DNA of 61,516 nucleotides from Photobacterium sp. Ph5. Its GTDB lineage: Bacteria; Pseudomonadota; Gammaproteobacteria; Enterobacterales; Vibrionaceae. Of this stretch, positions 44,028 through 55,128 are shown one piece after another (the stretch's first letter is position 1; every line of letters starts with the position of its first letter). A model generated the notes under the pieces. That model worked only from the letters and a program-made list of their open reading frames with translations, did no database searches and was not told where the DNA came from. The position numbers and the translations under genes were made by a program. The stretch is taken from the NCBI RefSeq assembly GCF_022129445.1, contig NZ_JADQAQ010000027.1, positions 1-61,516 of the forward strand, written 5' to 3'.

Positions 44028-45359
44028 ATGCGTTTATCGCCAAAAAGCACATTTGGTCGAACGTTAATCCTATTAGCTGGCTTGCTTATCGCAAGCCAGA
44101 TTTTTTCGTATCTGACCATAGTTAATTACGCCTTATTACCCAGCATTCAGCAATTCAACCGCATCTTATCTTATGAAGTAAAATTGATGCTTAACGATGA
44201 ATTGGCGATGCCGGATGATCAATGTGTACATCTTGACCGTCCTCTTCGTCGTAAACTATTAGAAGAGTTAGGTCTAACCCTAGTCGCACCTGATAGTGAA
44301 GCGGCCAAACCTTTCCATGATGCTATGCATATTGGTTATCTCAGTGAGCAGATGACCAAAGATCTTGGTTCGCCAACCGATGTTCGTTTATTGCTAGGTG
44401 CTGACAGTTATGTACTGTGGCTAAAAACTGATGCGATGCCGAATTTCTTAATGCGAGTCCCGTTATCAGAACTGCAAGAAGAAGACTTTGCGCCGCTATT
44501 TCGCTATAGCCTGATCATTGCCTTTCTTGTGATTGCTGGCGGCTGGTTATTCATTCGGATCCAAAACCGTCCATTAATGGAGTTGGAACAGGCTGCACTT
44601 ATGGTGGGACGTGGTGAAACGCCGCCACAACTCCCAGAGCAAGGTGCCTCTGAAATTCGTTCGGTAACCAAAGCCTTTAATCAGATGTCACAGGGTATTA
44701 AGCAACTAGAAGAAGATCGCGCGTTGTTAATGGCTGGCGTTAGCCATGACTTACGTACACCATTAACCCGAATTCGTCTGGCAACAGAAATGATGTCACC
44801 TGAAGATAGTTATTTAGCGGAATCGATGATCACTGATACTGAAGAGTGTAACGCGATCATTAGTCAGTTTATGGATTATCTAAAATCGACCAAGAAGCAG
44901 GAAGAAGAAGATATCGACCTGAACACTTTGTTGGTTGATGTTGCGCATACTGAAGGCAGTTACGGTAAAACTATTGATCAGCAACTCGGTGAGATCCCTG
45001 GAACTATTTCTGCTAATGCGGTTGCGCTTAAACGTGCGGTAGCCAATCTTGTTGTGAATGCACAACGTTATGGTAAAGGTTGGGTGAAGATCTCGAGTGG
45101 GGCTTCTGCTGATCGTAAATCTGTATGGTTCTGTGTTGAAGACGATGGACCGGGTATTGCGCCGGATCAGGTCACTAAGATGTTCCAACCTCTTACTCGA
45201 GGTGATTCCGCTCGTGGTAGTGAAGCTGAAGGGACAGGATTAGGGCTTGCGATTGTGAAGCGTATTGTTGATCAGCATGATGGGGTTATTTTAGTGCGTA
45301 ACCGCAGCGAAGGTGGTTTACGCGTTGAAGTGACGTTACCACTACATAAAATGAAGTAA
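44028..45359 (+). CDS. envZ: Osmosensor histidine kinase EnvZ
   Basis: A 443-residue inner-membrane kinase. Membrane segments lie at about 14-34 and 160-180 around a periplasmic region, followed by HAMP. The H box is [14 protein letters not shown] with His240, and the catalytic domain has N (NAQRYG), G1 (DDGPGI) and G2 (GTGLGL) motifs. It phosphorylates and dephosphorylates OmpR. Confidence 0.96.
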   Translation: MRLSPKSTFGRTLILLAGLLIASQIFSYLTIVNYALLPSIQQFNRILSYEVKLMLNDELAMPDDQCVHLDRPLRRKLLEELGLTLVAPDSEAAKPFHDAMHIGYLSEQMTKDLGSPTDVRLLLGADSYVLWLKTDAMPNFLMRVPLSELQEEDFAPLFRYSLIIAFLVIAGGWLFIRIQNRPLMELEQAALMVGRGETPPQLPEQGASEIRSVTKAFNQMSQGIKQLEEDRALLMAGVSHDLRTPLTRIRLATEMMSPEDSYLAESMITDTEECNAIISQFMDYLKSTKKQEEEDIDLNTLLVDVAHTEGSYGKTIDQQLGEIPGTISANAVALKRAVANLVVNAQRYGKGWVKISSGASADRKSVWFCVEDDGPGIAPDQVTKMFQPLTRGDSARGSEAEGTGLGLAIVKRIVDQHDGVILVRNRSEGGLRVEVTLPLHKMK

Positions 45360-45372
45360 GTCAGCAAATGAA

Positions 45373-45406
45373 AAAGCCCACATTACCGCGCGGTAATGTG
45401 GGCTTT
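45373..45406. terminator. 34-base perfect palindrome between envZ and recG
   Basis: AAAGCCCACATTACCGC is followed directly by its exact complement, ending GGGCTTT. The loop forms from the central bases. It lies between convergent genes and is a strong bidirectional hairpin with short T-runs. Confidence 0.8.
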
Positions 45407-45430
45407 GTTGTATTTGTACTGTACCAATAA

Positions 45431-47512
45431 CTAAGCGTTTGAGTAGTTTTCTCGTTGTCCTAGCCAACGATCAATGATTGCTTTGGCGTTATCGGGGTAG
45501 CTGTCATGAATATAGCGAGCCAGCTTCTGCACCTGTGGGATCATATATTGGTCACGGATCAGATCAGCGACTTTAAATTCAGCAATACCGGTTTGTTTAG
45601 TACCCAGTAATTCACCCGGACCACGAATTTCTAAATCTCGCTGGGCGATCACGAAACCGTCACTGCTTTCACGTAATACCCCTAAACGCTTTTGTGCGGT
45701 TTTAGACAGGGGGGCGTGATAAAGCAATACACAGTGACTCGCAACTTTTCCTCGACCGACACGCCCACGTAGCTGGTGGAGCTGCGCTAAGCCTAATCGT
45801 TCCGGGTTTTCAATCACCATTAAACTGGCATTGGGCACATCCACCCCGACTTCAATCACGGTTGTGGCAACTAACACGTTCAGCTCACCTGCTTTAAAGC
45901 TTGCCATCACCGCTTGTTTTTCTGCAGCTTTCATTCGTCCGTGTACCAAACCAATTTTTAAATCAGGCAGTAAGCCTGTCAGTTCATCGGCAGTATCTGA
46001 GGCGGCTTGGGCTTCTAATACTTCAGATTCATCAATCAAGGTACATACCCAATAGGCTTGGCGTCCTTCATTAACGCAAGCCGATCGAATACGCTCGATA
46101 ATTTCAGGGCGGCGGGCATCGGGTAAGGCAACGGTTTGGATCGGTGTTCGGCCGGGTGGCAGTTCATCAATGACCGAGGTATCCATATCGGCATAAGCTG
46201 TCATGGCAAGAGTACGTGGAATGGGGGTTGCCGTCATGACTAACTGATGTGGGTAGCGACCTTCATTGGCGCCTTTCTCTCGTAGCTCTAAACGCTGATG
46301 GACACCAAATCGATGTTGTTCATCGATGATGACTAGCGCTAAATTTTCAAATTTAACGTGGTCTTGGAATAGGGCATGAGTACCGACCACCATCTTTACT
46401 TCACCGCTAGCAATACGGGCAAGTTCGGTTTCACGTGCTTTACCTTTCAGCTTACCTGCCATCCAGCCAACCTGAACCCCCATAGGATTAAGCCAGTTGG
46501 CAAAGTTGATGGCATGCTGCTCTGCCAATAATTCCGTTGGTGCCATTAAGGCGACTTGAAAGCCATGTTCAATAGCGCGTAGGGCAGCAAGAGCAGCAAC
46601 TAAGGTTTTACCCGAGCCAACATCACCTTGAACTAAACGCATCATAGGCTGCGGCTTGATAAGATCGGCTTCAATGTCAGCGACAACACGTTGTTGAGCA
46701 CCTGTTGGAGAGAACGGTAGACTATCGAGCAGTTGCTGCTTTAATGAATCTTTCGCGGCAAGTGGCCAAGCACTATGTTGTTGACCCTTACTACGTAGTG
46801 CCAGCATCGATAAATTTTGCGCCAACAATTCTTCTAAAATTAATCGGTGTTGAGCAGGGTGCTTACCTGCTTCTAATTGATCTAATGAGATATCAGGTGT
46901 TGGACGATGCATCGCACGTAATGCCTGTGCAAGCGTCATTTGACGGTCGTATAAACCTTCAGGCAGTAGTTCTGTCACCGCTGCCTTATCGAGCAAGTTG
47001 AGCGCTTGGTCGGTTAGGTTACGCAGGGTCAGTTGACGTAAGCCATCAGTGGTTGGATACACAGGTGTTAAGGTTTCTTCAACACTAAGCTCGGTAGGCT
47101 CTGAGAAAATACGGTAATCCGGATGAATGATCTCAAGCCCGAATTTACTGCCTTTGATTTCGCCGTAAGCCTTAACTTGTTTTCCTTCAGCAAAGCTATT
47201 TTTCATTGCCGCATTGAAATTAAAAAAGCGTAGCGTGACAGAGCCAGTGCCGTCTCCAATTTTTACTGCCAGCATTTTACGTTTACCAAAAGTAATGCTG
47301 CTATGGTGGACTTCACCTTGAACTGTTAAGTGTTGCCCCGGCATGGCTCGATTGATAGGCCAAATACGAGTGCGATCCTCATAGCGCAATGGTAAGTGAA
47401 ACAGTAAATCTTGGACATTATGGAGCCCAATCTTTTCTAGTTTCTCTGCCATTTTTGCTCCAACGCCAGAGAGTTCAGCTAGCGAAATGGTATTGAGGAG
47501 TTGTCCGCTCAT
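45431..47512 (-). CDS. recG: ATP-dependent DNA helicase RecG
   Basis: A 693-residue branch-migrating helicase that regresses stalled forks and resolves R-loops. A wedge/OB domain (about 1-260) precedes two RecA-like motor domains. Walker A is GDVGSGKT (296-303), motif II is DEQH, and motif VI is in QLRGRVGRG. The start codon overlaps the trmH stop by one base (TAATG), so translation is probably coupled. Last gene of gmk-rpoZ-spoT-trmH-recG. Confidence 0.96.
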   Translation of the reverse strand: MSGQLLNTISLAELSGVGAKMAEKLEKIGLHNVQDLLFHLPLRYEDRTRIWPINRAMPGQHLTVQGEVHHSSITFGKRKMLAVKIGDGTGSVTLRFFNFNAAMKNSFAEGKQVKAYGEIKGSKFGLEIIHPDYRIFSEPTELSVEETLTPVYPTTDGLRQLTLRNLTDQALNLLDKAAVTELLPEGLYDRQMTLAQALRAMHRPTPDISLDQLEAGKHPAQHRLILEELLAQNLSMLALRSKGQQHSAWPLAAKDSLKQQLLDSLPFSPTGAQQRVVADIEADLIKPQPMMRLVQGDVGSGKTLVAALAALRAIEHGFQVALMAPTELLAEQHAINFANWLNPMGVQVGWMAGKLKGKARETELARIASGEVKMVVGTHALFQDHVKFENLALVIIDEQHRFGVHQRLELREKGANEGRYPHQLVMTATPIPRTLAMTAYADMDTSVIDELPPGRTPIQTVALPDARRPEIIERIRSACVNEGRQAYWVCTLIDESEVLEAQAASDTADELTGLLPDLKIGLVHGRMKAAEKQAVMASFKAGELNVLVATTVIEVGVDVPNASLMVIENPERLGLAQLHQLRGRVGRGKVASHCVLLYHAPLSKTAQKRLGVLRESSDGFVIAQRDLEIRGPGELLGTKQTGIAEFKVADLIRDQYMIPQVQKLARYIHDSYPDNAKAIIDRWLGQRENYSNA

Positions 47513-48237
47513 TACTCGTTATTCTCCATCACGGGTTGGCGTCTTTTCATTTTCTTCGCTTGCATAGCTGCCCACCATGCTTCATCAGCGACAATCTGAC
47601 CTTCATCATCTAATTGTGGGTAAGGTAAGCCCTTTTGTTGTGCGACTTTGGCAAGCACAGGATGCCCGCGTTCAAATAGGATTCGGTTAACGACATCATC
47701 TGGCAGTAAGGTTTTTTCACGCTCATACATACTCGCATTTTGACGTTGGCGTTGTGCTTCGTACAAAATCAACGCGCTTGCGACTGACACGTTTAATGAC
47801 TGCACCATGCCGACCATTGGAATGATGATATCTTGATCTGCCATTGCTAGTGCTTCAGCAGTGATCCCGTTTTTCTCTCCGCCTAAAATAATCGCTGTTG
47901 GCTTGGTGTAATCAACATCACGAAAATCAATCGCAGTATCAGATAGGTTGGTAGCCAGTACCTGCATGCCTTGATCTTTTAATGTTTGCACGGCTTCAAC
48001 CATAGAATCATGGGTATCTAATTCAACCCAGTTACGCGCTCCAGCTGAAGTATGGCTTAAGACTTTCATCCCTTCTTTGGGCCAAACGGCATGGACTTTA
48101 TGTACACCGACAGCATCAGCAGTGCGGATTATCGCTGAGACATTATTTGGTTTGTGGACTTCTTCCATACATACCGTCAGATCGGGCTGACGCGTTGCCA
48201 ATACTTGGTGGATACGTTGAAAACGATCTGGGGTCAT
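47512..48237 (-). CDS. trmH: tRNA (guanosine-18-2'-O)-methyltransferase TrmH
   Basis: A 241-residue SPOUT-class enzyme that methylates G18 in the D-loop of tRNA. Motif 1 is NNVSAIIRTADAVGVHKVH, motif 2 IILGGEKNGIT, motif 3 IPMVGMVQSLNVSVASALILYEA. A terminator-like hairpin (48304-48327) separates it from spoT. Confidence 0.95.
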   Translation of the reverse strand: MTPDRFQRIHQVLATRQPDLTVCMEEVHKPNNVSAIIRTADAVGVHKVHAVWPKEGMKVLSHTSAGARNWVELDTHDSMVEAVQTLKDQGMQVLATNLSDTAIDFRDVDYTKPTAIILGGEKNGITAEALAMADQDIIIPMVGMVQSLNVSVASALILYEAQRQRQNASMYEREKTLLPDDVVNRILFERGHPVLAKVAQQKGLPYPQLDDEGQIVADEAWWAAMQAKKMKRRQPVMENNE

Positions 48238-48303
48238 GGATGTTACCTAATGAAAACAAATGAGATAGGTTAATGATAATAAGGCTTTATTGCCAAATAC
48301 ACA

Positions 48304-48327
48304 AAACGCCCAATAAAGGGCGTTTTT
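48304..48327. terminator. Hairpin between spoT and trmH
   Basis: AAAACGCCC and GGGCGTTTTT flank a 6-base loop, 30 bases after the spoT stop. The T-run is better on the plus strand; on the minus strand it may attenuate rather than end the operon transcript. Confidence 0.65.
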
Positions 48328-48356
48328 ATGATGAAAAATGTAGCGTATCTTAACGC

Positions 48357-50459
48357 TTAGTTTTTCTGGCGTGCGACACGTACGACATTTGGCATAATAC
48401 GAATTCGACGCATAATGTTGGCTAAATGAATACGGCTACGAGTGGTTAACTTAACAGTGATGGTGTATAAACGACCATCTTTTTCTTCCGTCGCTAAGCC
48501 TTGAATATTCGAGCCTGTCGCAGCAATAGTATTAGTGAGATCGGCTAATGCACCTTGGTGGTTTTGCATATCAACTTTCAAGCTGGTAACAAATTCCTGA
48601 TCGAAGTCTTCACTCCATTCTACCGCCATGTACTTATCCGGCTCTTTACGATAACCACGGACATTGGCACATTCCTCACGGTGGATCACTAAGCCTTTAC
48701 CAGGACTAACGTGTGCGATGATCGGATCGCCATGGATCGGATGACAGCAGTTAGCAAAGGTCAATAAAATACCATCAGCCCCTTGAATCGGTAAGCGACG
48801 ATCATTTTCTTTTGGCGTGAGTTCATCGACATTGCCTAAGAAACGACGAGCTATTACCACACTCATCACTTCACCTAAGCCAATTTCAGCGAGAAGATCA
48901 TCCATTGAACTGAGTTTGAGATCAGACAATACTTTGGTGACATTTTCGCTAGCGATATTATCAATATTGGTGCCATCAAGTGCATGGTTTAGCAAGCGAC
49001 GACCTAAAGTAATCGACTCATCACGACGCATGGTTTTCAGCACTTGGCGGATCTTAGTACGGGCACGGGATGTCACCACGTAGTTTAGCCATGCAGCGTT
49101 AGGTCTAGCGCCAGGAGCACTGATGATATCAACCGTTTGACCGTTTTTAAGTGGTTTGCTAAGTGGATAAGGTTGGCGATCAACGCGAGAGCCAACACAT
49201 GCATTACCGACATCGGTATGCACGGCGTAAGCGAAATCCACCGCAGTTGCGCCAACTGGCAATTCAACAATACGGCCTTTCGGGGTGAAAACGTAAATCT
49301 CGTCAGGGAAAAGATCCGATTTTACATTTTCAATGAATTCAAATGAGCTACCTGCACTTTGTTGAAGTTCAAGTAAGCTTTGCATCCAACGCTGGGCTTT
49401 AACTTGCGCGGTGGTACCTGAGCTTTCACCATCTTTGTAGGTCCAGTGCGCAGCGACGCCTTTGTCTGCCATTTGGTCCATATCTTCGGTACGAATTTGT
49501 ACTTCAACGGGAACACCATGAGGGCCAACAAGCGAGGTATGCAGCGATTGATAGCCATTGGCTTTCGGGATCGCAATGTAGTCTTTCATGCGGCTAGGAC
49601 GCGGCTTGTACAAGTTATGTACTTGTCCTAATACGCGGTAGCAGGTATCTAAATCATTCACCAGTACACGGAAAGCATAGATATCCATGATGGAGTGGAA
49701 ACGCTGCTCTTTGTTCTTCATCTTGTTATAGATGGAGAACAAGTTTTTCTCGCGACCTAATACGGTTGCGTGAATTCCCGCATCACTGAGGCGACCCTCA
49801 ATTTCAGCGTGAATTTTATTGATCATCTCTTTACGGTTACCACGTGCCGCAGCCACCACTTGTTTTAATACACGGTAGCGATTTGGGTATAACGCTTCAA
49901 AGCCAAGCTCTTCAAGTTCAGATTTGATGTTATGGATACCCAGACGGTGGGCAAGAGGAGAGAATATTTCAAGGGTTTCGCGGGCAATACGACGACGTTT
50001 ATCGGGGCGAAGAGCGCCAAGTGTTCGCATATTGTGGGTACGGTCAGCCAGCTTAATCAAAATTACGCGAATATCATGAGCCATTGCCATGATCATTTTG
50101 CGGAAGTTTTCAGCTTGTGCTTCTTTTCGATCGCGAAACTTTAATTTATCGAGTTTCGATACGCCATCGACCAGTTCAGCAACAGTGTCGCCAAAACGGC
50201 TGGCGAGATCTTCCTTGGTGACCTCGGTATCTTCGATAACGTCATGAAGCAATGCCGCCATGAGCGTTTCAATATCGAGACGCATTTCCGCCAAGATGCG
50301 AGCAACCGCAACGGGGTGGATAATATAAGGCTCGCCAGTGGAGCGAGTTTGCCCTTCGTGTGCGTCGCGAGCAACGAGGAAAGCCTGCCGAAGAGCCTCT
50401 AGCTGAGGCTCTGGCAGGTACTCGATTGCGACTTCTTTCAGGCTATCAAAAAGATACAA
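48357..50459 (-). CDS. spoT: (p)ppGpp synthase/hydrolase SpoT
   Basis: A 700-residue bifunctional stringent-response enzyme. The HD hydrolase domain (about 1-195) has HDVIEDT; the synthetase domain (about 230-345) has KNKEQRFHSIMDIYAFRV and GYQSLHT. TGS (about 385-445), zinc-binding (CCHPIHGDPI) and C-terminal ACT domains follow. The start codon is TTG at 50459, giving the same MYLFDSL N-terminus as E. coli SpoT, which I recall also uses TTG. It lies 17 bases after rpoZ. Confidence 0.96.
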   Translation of the reverse strand: MYLFDSLKEVAIEYLPEPQLEALRQAFLVARDAHEGQTRSTGEPYIIHPVAVARILAEMRLDIETLMAALLHDVIEDTEVTKEDLASRFGDTVAELVDGVSKLDKLKFRDRKEAQAENFRKMIMAMAHDIRVILIKLADRTHNMRTLGALRPDKRRRIARETLEIFSPLAHRLGIHNIKSELEELGFEALYPNRYRVLKQVVAAARGNRKEMINKIHAEIEGRLSDAGIHATVLGREKNLFSIYNKMKNKEQRFHSIMDIYAFRVLVNDLDTCYRVLGQVHNLYKPRPSRMKDYIAIPKANGYQSLHTSLVGPHGVPVEVQIRTEDMDQMADKGVAAHWTYKDGESSGTTAQVKAQRWMQSLLELQQSAGSSFEFIENVKSDLFPDEIYVFTPKGRIVELPVGATAVDFAYAVHTDVGNACVGSRVDRQPYPLSKPLKNGQTVDIISAPGARPNAAWLNYVVTSRARTKIRQVLKTMRRDESITLGRRLLNHALDGTNIDNIASENVTKVLSDLKLSSMDDLLAEIGLGEVMSVVIARRFLGNVDELTPKENDRRLPIQGADGILLTFANCCHPIHGDPIIAHVSPGKGLVIHREECANVRGYRKEPDKYMAVEWSEDFDQEFVTSLKVDMQNHQGALADLTNTIAATGSNIQGLATEEKDGRLYTITVKLTTRSRIHLANIMRRIRIMPNVVRVARQKN

Positions 50460-50476
50460 TTCGCCCGGTTCCCTGA

Positions 50477-50752
50477 TTAACGGTGGTCGCCAGCAATAGC
50501 ACTAACTGCTGCTAATTCAGCAGCTTCTTGCTCTTGCAGTTCCTGACGCTCACGAGCATCAAGGATATCTTTAGTAATTAGGCCTTCTTCGATTTCACGA
50601 AGTGCAATTACTGTGTACTTGTCGTTTTCTTCAGGAACCAATGGATCCTTACCGCCGGTTTGCATTTGACGTGCGCGGCGAGCAGCAATTTGGATCAGAT
50701 CGAAACGGTTGCCAATTTTATCAACAGCGTCTTGAACGGTTACGCGTGCCAT
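50477..50752 (-). CDS. rpoZ: RNA polymerase omega subunit
   Basis: A 91-residue subunit that latches beta-prime and forms part of the ppGpp site 1. The N-terminus [20 protein letters not shown] matches E. coli over the MAR site that contacts ppGpp. GGAG is six bases before the ATG. Between gmk and spoT, linking polymerase to the stringent response. Confidence 0.96.
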   Translation of the reverse strand: MARVTVQDAVDKIGNRFDLIQIAARRARQMQTGGKDPLVPEENDKYTVIALREIEEGLITKDILDARERQELQEQEAAELAAVSAIAGDHR

Positions 50753-50803
50753 GGAGGACTCCAGTGGTTATTAAATTAGGAATAGAAAATTGTACAAAAT
50801 AAC

Positions 50804-51433
<630 letters not shown>

Positions 51434-51588
51434 CTATTTTCACTCAGTGATAGAAGGGCGCGAAGATTATCATGATCTGCGCATAATTGAAATTAGCTAG
51501 TTGCTGGAAAATTCATCTTTTTGTGTGATATAGCTTAAGCCTAGTTGGCTTTAATGCGTTTTTCATAATTGCAGAAGCTAATCAACGA

Positions 51589-51618
51589 CAATCAAGGAAG
51601 CCATGGCTTCCTTGATTG
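51589..51618. repeat. 30-base perfect palindrome after yicC
   Basis: CAATCAAGGAAGCCA is followed directly by its exact complement. It starts 14 bases beyond the yicC stop on the minus strand but has no T-run, so it may be a 3-prime-end stabiliser, a protein site or a terminator of unusual type. Confidence 0.7.
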
Positions 51619-51631
51619 AGCGATTATCGGG

Positions 51632-52495
51632 TTATTCGATATTCTGGATTTGTTCGCGCATTTGTTCAATCAAGACCTTAAGTTCAACTGCAGAAGCTGT
51701 GACTTCAGTATTGATTGATTTTGATGCGAGGGTGTTAGATTCACGGTTGAACTCTTGCATCATGAAGTCTAAACGACGGCCACATGCGCCACCTTTAGCA
51801 ATGATTTTTTGGGTTTCTTTAACGTGAGAATCTAGACGATCAAGCTCTTCTGCGACATCGCTCTTTTGCGCGAGCATGATCAGCTCTTGTTCAATGCGGT
51901 TAGCATCAAGATCAACTTTTGCTTCTTCAAGGCGAGACATAATGCGCTCACGCTGCCAGTTGATGATTTCTGGCATCATCGTGCGAACCTTGGTCGCTTC
52001 AACCGAAATAGCATCCAGACGTTGGTCGATAAGCTGTTTCATGTTATCGCCTTCGCTTGCACGTGCAGCAATGAAGTCATCCATAGCGAGTTCAAAACCC
52101 GTCAGTAGATCTTTGTTAATCGCATCTAAATCTTGCTCTGGCGCTTCCATCACACCCGGCCAATTAAGGACTTGGAATGGACCGATATTACCTTCACCCG
52201 CGGTTTCTTTTACCCATTTAGCAGCAGTAATAACTTGCTTTGCTAACGCTTCATTGATAGTTAGCTCTGTGTTTGCGGCAATATTGGCTTCAAAACGTAG
52301 ATTACATTCCACTTTACCGCGAGCAAGACGTTTACGGAAACGCTCACGTAGTACAGGCTCTAAGCTACGAAATTGCTCAGGCATACGAATGTAGGTTTCA
52401 AGATAGCGTTGATTTACTGAGCGGATCTCCCACACAGCAGTACCCCAATCGCCTTTAATTTCGCGACGGGCATAAGCAGTCATACTATGGATCAT
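51632..52495 (-). CDS. yicC: YicC family endoribonuclease
   Basis: A 287-residue protein of the YicC/YloC family, reported as endoribonucleases involved in small-RNA turnover. It is nearly collinear with E. coli YicC, with conserved MTAYARREIKGDWG, RSVNQRYLE and the C-terminal VGRRLDFMMQEFNRE-like block (here CGRRLDFMMQEFNRE). ATG at 52495 is chosen over an upstream start by this match. Divergent from rph. Confidence 0.92.
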   Translation of the reverse strand: MIHSMTAYARREIKGDWGTAVWEIRSVNQRYLETYIRMPEQFRSLEPVLRERFRKRLARGKVECNLRFEANIAANTELTINEALAKQVITAAKWVKETAGEGNIGPFQVLNWPGVMEAPEQDLDAINKDLLTGFELAMDDFIAARASEGDNMKQLIDQRLDAISVEATKVRTMMPEIINWQRERIMSRLEEAKVDLDANRIEQELIMLAQKSDVAEELDRLDSHVKETQKIIAKGGACGRRLDFMMQEFNRESNTLASKSINTEVTASAVELKVLIEQMREQIQNIE

Positions 52496-52723
52496 GGCTT
52501 GTGGCCTTTTAGTTGAGAATGGTGCGACGACTAACTTACCGTTACCCACGATAAGTCTTAATTATTCATAACAGGGTGCGTCGTTACCGGGTGCTGAGAT
52601 TATATGCGATATTGGCCTCAAGGGGCTACTGTTTGTCAGCTAACGTTATCGTTTTCTCGTGCACTGAGATTGAGTTATCGCTATAATCGCCGGTTAATAT
52701 CATCCAGCCAAAGGGAAATCCCG

Positions 52724-53440
52724 ATGCGTCCAAGCGGAAGAAGTGCGACTCAAGTTCGTCCAATCACTATTACTCGTCAATATACAGCTCACGCTGAAGG
52801 TTCAGTACTGGTTGAGTTTGGTAATACCAAGGTTATTTGTACCGCGAGTGTAGAAGAAAATGTTCCGCGCTGGTTAAAAGGCAAAGGCCAAGGTTGGGTG
52901 ACGGCTGAATACGGCATGTTACCTCGTGCTACGCATACTCGTAATCGTCGTGAAGCTGCGAGTGGCAAGCAAGGTGGACGTACGATGGAAATCCAACGTC
53001 TTATTGCACGTAGCTTGCGTGCTGCGGTTGATTTAAAAGTATTGGGCGAGCAGATGATCACCGTTGACTGTGATGTTATTCAGGCTGATGGTGGTACACG
53101 TACCGCATCTATTACCGGTGCGATGGTGGCACTGGTTGATGCAATTAATTACATGCTAGAAAAAGGCATGATTAAGAAAAGCCCATTGAAAGGTATGGTA
53201 GCTGCGGTATCTGTGGGTATCTATAAAGGCGAACCTATTTGCGATCTGGAATATCTTGAAGATTCTGCTGCTGAAACCGACATGAATGTGGTGATGACAG
53301 AAGAAGGCAAGATGATTGAAATCCAAGGTACTGCTGAGGGTGAAGCCTTTAGCCATGAAGAATTACTGGCAATGCTGGCTCTGGCGAAAGACGGTATAAC
53401 CGATATTATTTCGATGCAGAAGCAAGCGTTAGAAAATTGA
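52724..53440 (+). CDS. rph: Ribonuclease PH
   Basis: A 238-residue phosphate-dependent 3-prime exoribonuclease that trims tRNA precursors and forms a hexameric ring. ATG at 52724 ([14 protein letters not shown]) gives exactly the E. coli length; the reading frame is open 40 codons further upstream but without support. [15 protein letters not shown] and [19 protein letters not shown] are family blocks. It precedes pyrE but a terminator-like hairpin lies between. Full-length and intact. Confidence 0.96.
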   Translation: MRPSGRSATQVRPITITRQYTAHAEGSVLVEFGNTKVICTASVEENVPRWLKGKGQGWVTAEYGMLPRATHTRNRREAASGKQGGRTMEIQRLIARSLRAAVDLKVLGEQMITVDCDVIQADGGTRTASITGAMVALVDAINYMLEKGMIKKSPLKGMVAAVSVGIYKGEPICDLEYLEDSAAETDMNVVMTEEGKMIEIQGTAEGEAFSHEELLAMLALAKDGITDIISMQKQALEN

Positions 53441-53445
53441 TATTA

Positions 53446-53475
53446 AGCGGTTCCTATTGGGAGCCGCTTTTTTTT
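53446..53475 (+). terminator. Intrinsic terminator after rph
   Basis: AGCGGTTCC and GGGAGCCGCT form an imperfect stem followed by T8. It lies five bases after the rph stop. In E. coli the rph-pyrE gap holds a pyrimidine-responsive attenuator; this may be its counterpart. Confidence 0.75.
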
Positions 53476-53585
53476 AGCTAAAACTGAATATCAAGTGGAG
53501 TACTTGGTGGTTTTAGTTGTTACCTGATGACTGTTAGGTAACGGGTACATTGTTAAAACACAGAGAAGTAGTTTAAGGAGACACA

Positions 53586-54227
53586 ATGAAAGCATATCAG
53601 CGTCAGTTTATTGAATTTGCCCTAGAGAAAGGTGTATTAAAATTTGGTGAGTTCACATTGAAGTCAGGTCGTAAGAGTCCGTACTTCTTTAATGCTGGCT
53701 TATTTAATACCGGTCGTGACTTAGCACGTCTTGGTCGTTTTTATGCTGAAGCTTTGGTTGATGCCAAGATTGAATTTGATGTGTTGTTTGGCCCAGCATA
53801 CAAAGGGATCCCGATTGCAACAACAACGGCGGTTGCGCTTGCAGATCACCATGATGTCGATACGCCATATTGCTTTAACCGTAAAGAAGCAAAAAATCAC
53901 GGTGAAGGCGGCAACTTAGTCGGTAGTGCACTAGACGGTCGTATCATGTTAGTTGATGACGTGATCACGGCAGGCACGGCGATTCGTGAGTCAATGGAAA
54001 TCATTAAAGCGAATGGCGCAGATTTAGCTGGCGTATTAGTGGCGATTGATCGCCAAGAAAAAGGTCAAGGCGAATTATCTGCGATTCAAGAAGTTGAACG
54101 TGACTTTGGTTGTGCTGTCATTTCAATTGTATCGCTAGGTGATGTAGTGACGTACCTTTCTGAGCAAGATGGCATGGAACAACATCTTGAAGCGGTAAAA
54201 GCGTACCGTGCCGAGTATGGTGTATAA
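53586..54227 (+). CDS. pyrE: Orotate phosphoribosyltransferase
   Basis: A 213-residue enzyme that joins orotate and PRPP to make OMP in pyrimidine synthesis. The PRPP loop is [12 protein letters not shown] (Asp124, Asp125). The N-terminus [22 protein letters not shown] is typical. AAGGAG precedes the ATG. Convergent with slmA. Confidence 0.96.
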   Translation: MKAYQRQFIEFALEKGVLKFGEFTLKSGRKSPYFFNAGLFNTGRDLARLGRFYAEALVDAKIEFDVLFGPAYKGIPIATTTAVALADHHDVDTPYCFNRKEAKNHGEGGNLVGSALDGRIMLVDDVITAGTAIRESMEIIKANGADLAGVLVAIDRQEKGQGELSAIQEVERDFGCAVISIVSLGDVVTYLSEQDGMEQHLEAVKAYRAEYGV

Positions 54228-54253
54228 GTACCGCTTAAGAAAAAATAGATAAT

Positions 54254-54285
54254 AAAAAAGCGAGGGCAGAGGCTCTCGCTTTTTT
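54254..54285. terminator. Bidirectional terminator, pyrE / slmA
   Basis: AAAAAAGCGAG and CTCGCTTTTTT with an inner GGC/GCC extension, between convergent genes. Confidence 0.9.
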
Positions 54286-54303
54286 GTGTCCGTCAATTAA
54301 GCC

Positions 54304-54894
54304 TTATCCTAATTGCGCACTTAATAGCTCCCAGTACTCATCAAAGTTTGCCGTTGGCTTGTATTTGAAGTTAGAGCGAACATAGCGGTTTAAACTGCCT
54401 TCTACTTGACCTAGAAGTTGTGCTGCTAAAACTGACTCATCAACAGGAAAGCCTTTACCCTCACGAATTTTACGCTCTTTTAAGATCTGGCGAAGTTGCG
54501 ATTCAACACGTTCGAACAGTTGATTAATACGAGATTGAAGACGATCTTGTTCAAACATCAGAGCATGGCCGGTCATGATACGAGTTAAACCAGGGTTACG
54601 CTCAGCAAACATGAGGATGAACTGCATCACCATACGTAAGCGGTTCAGTGTATCTTTTTCGTCATCTAAAATGCGGTTAATACGAGTGGTAATTGAATCT
54701 TCAATAAATTCAATTAACCCTTCAAACATACGCGCTTTGCTTGGGAAGTGGCGGTAGAGTGCAGCTTCTGAAACTCCAACATTCGCGGCTAGCATTTTGG
54801 TCGTGATACGTTGACTGCCTTGGTTAGACTCCAGCATATGCGCTAAGCACTGAAGTATTTCCTCGCGGCGATTGTTCTTTTTGGTGCCTGCCAT
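54304..54894 (-). CDS. slmA: Nucleoid occlusion factor SlmA
   Basis: A 196-residue TetR-family DNA-binding protein that, bound to its sites, blocks FtsZ assembly over the nucleoid. HTH at about 28-50 ([23 protein letters not shown]). The C-terminal ligand-like domain contacts FtsZ. Same position as in E. coli between pyrE and dut. Confidence 0.95.
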   Translation of the reverse strand: MAGTKKNNRREEILQCLAHMLESNQGSQRITTKMLAANVGVSEAALYRHFPSKARMFEGLIEFIEDSITTRINRILDDEKDTLNRLRMVMQFILMFAERNPGLTRIMTGHALMFEQDRLQSRINQLFERVESQLRQILKERKIREGKGFPVDESVLAAQLLGQVEGSLNRYVRSNFKYKPTANFDEYWELLSAQLG

Positions 54895-55012
54895 GAATTA
54901 TCGTTCCTTTACAAAATGAGACTGTCCATGGACAGTATGAAACCCGCCTATCTTAGCGATGCCTTGGCGTTGTGAAAAGTAGCGCAATCGAAATGTACGT
55001 ATTTTTATTCGC

Positions 55013-55045
55013 AAAAAAAAGCGCAAGCTGAAGAGGTTGCGCTTT
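55013..55045 (-). terminator. Intrinsic terminator after dut
   Basis: GCGCAA and TTGCGC around a 10-base loop, followed on the minus strand by eight T. It separates dut from slmA. Confidence 0.8.
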
Positions 55046-55128
55046 GCTTTAATATGTTGCCTTTATTTTATCATCAAAATTGATAATACAAGGCTAATTA
55101 GATCACGCTTTTTTAACATCAATATCGA

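Noticed and set aside
51876..52394. 172-codon open frame on the plus strand
   Set aside because: It is antisense to yicC over its whole length, rich in Ser/Arg/Ala in a shadow-like pattern, and has no Shine-Dalgarno or domain.
52604..52723. 40-codon upstream extension of rph
   Set aside because: The extension lacks similarity to RNase PH, overlaps the promoter region, and the ATG at 52724 gives the standard 238-residue length.
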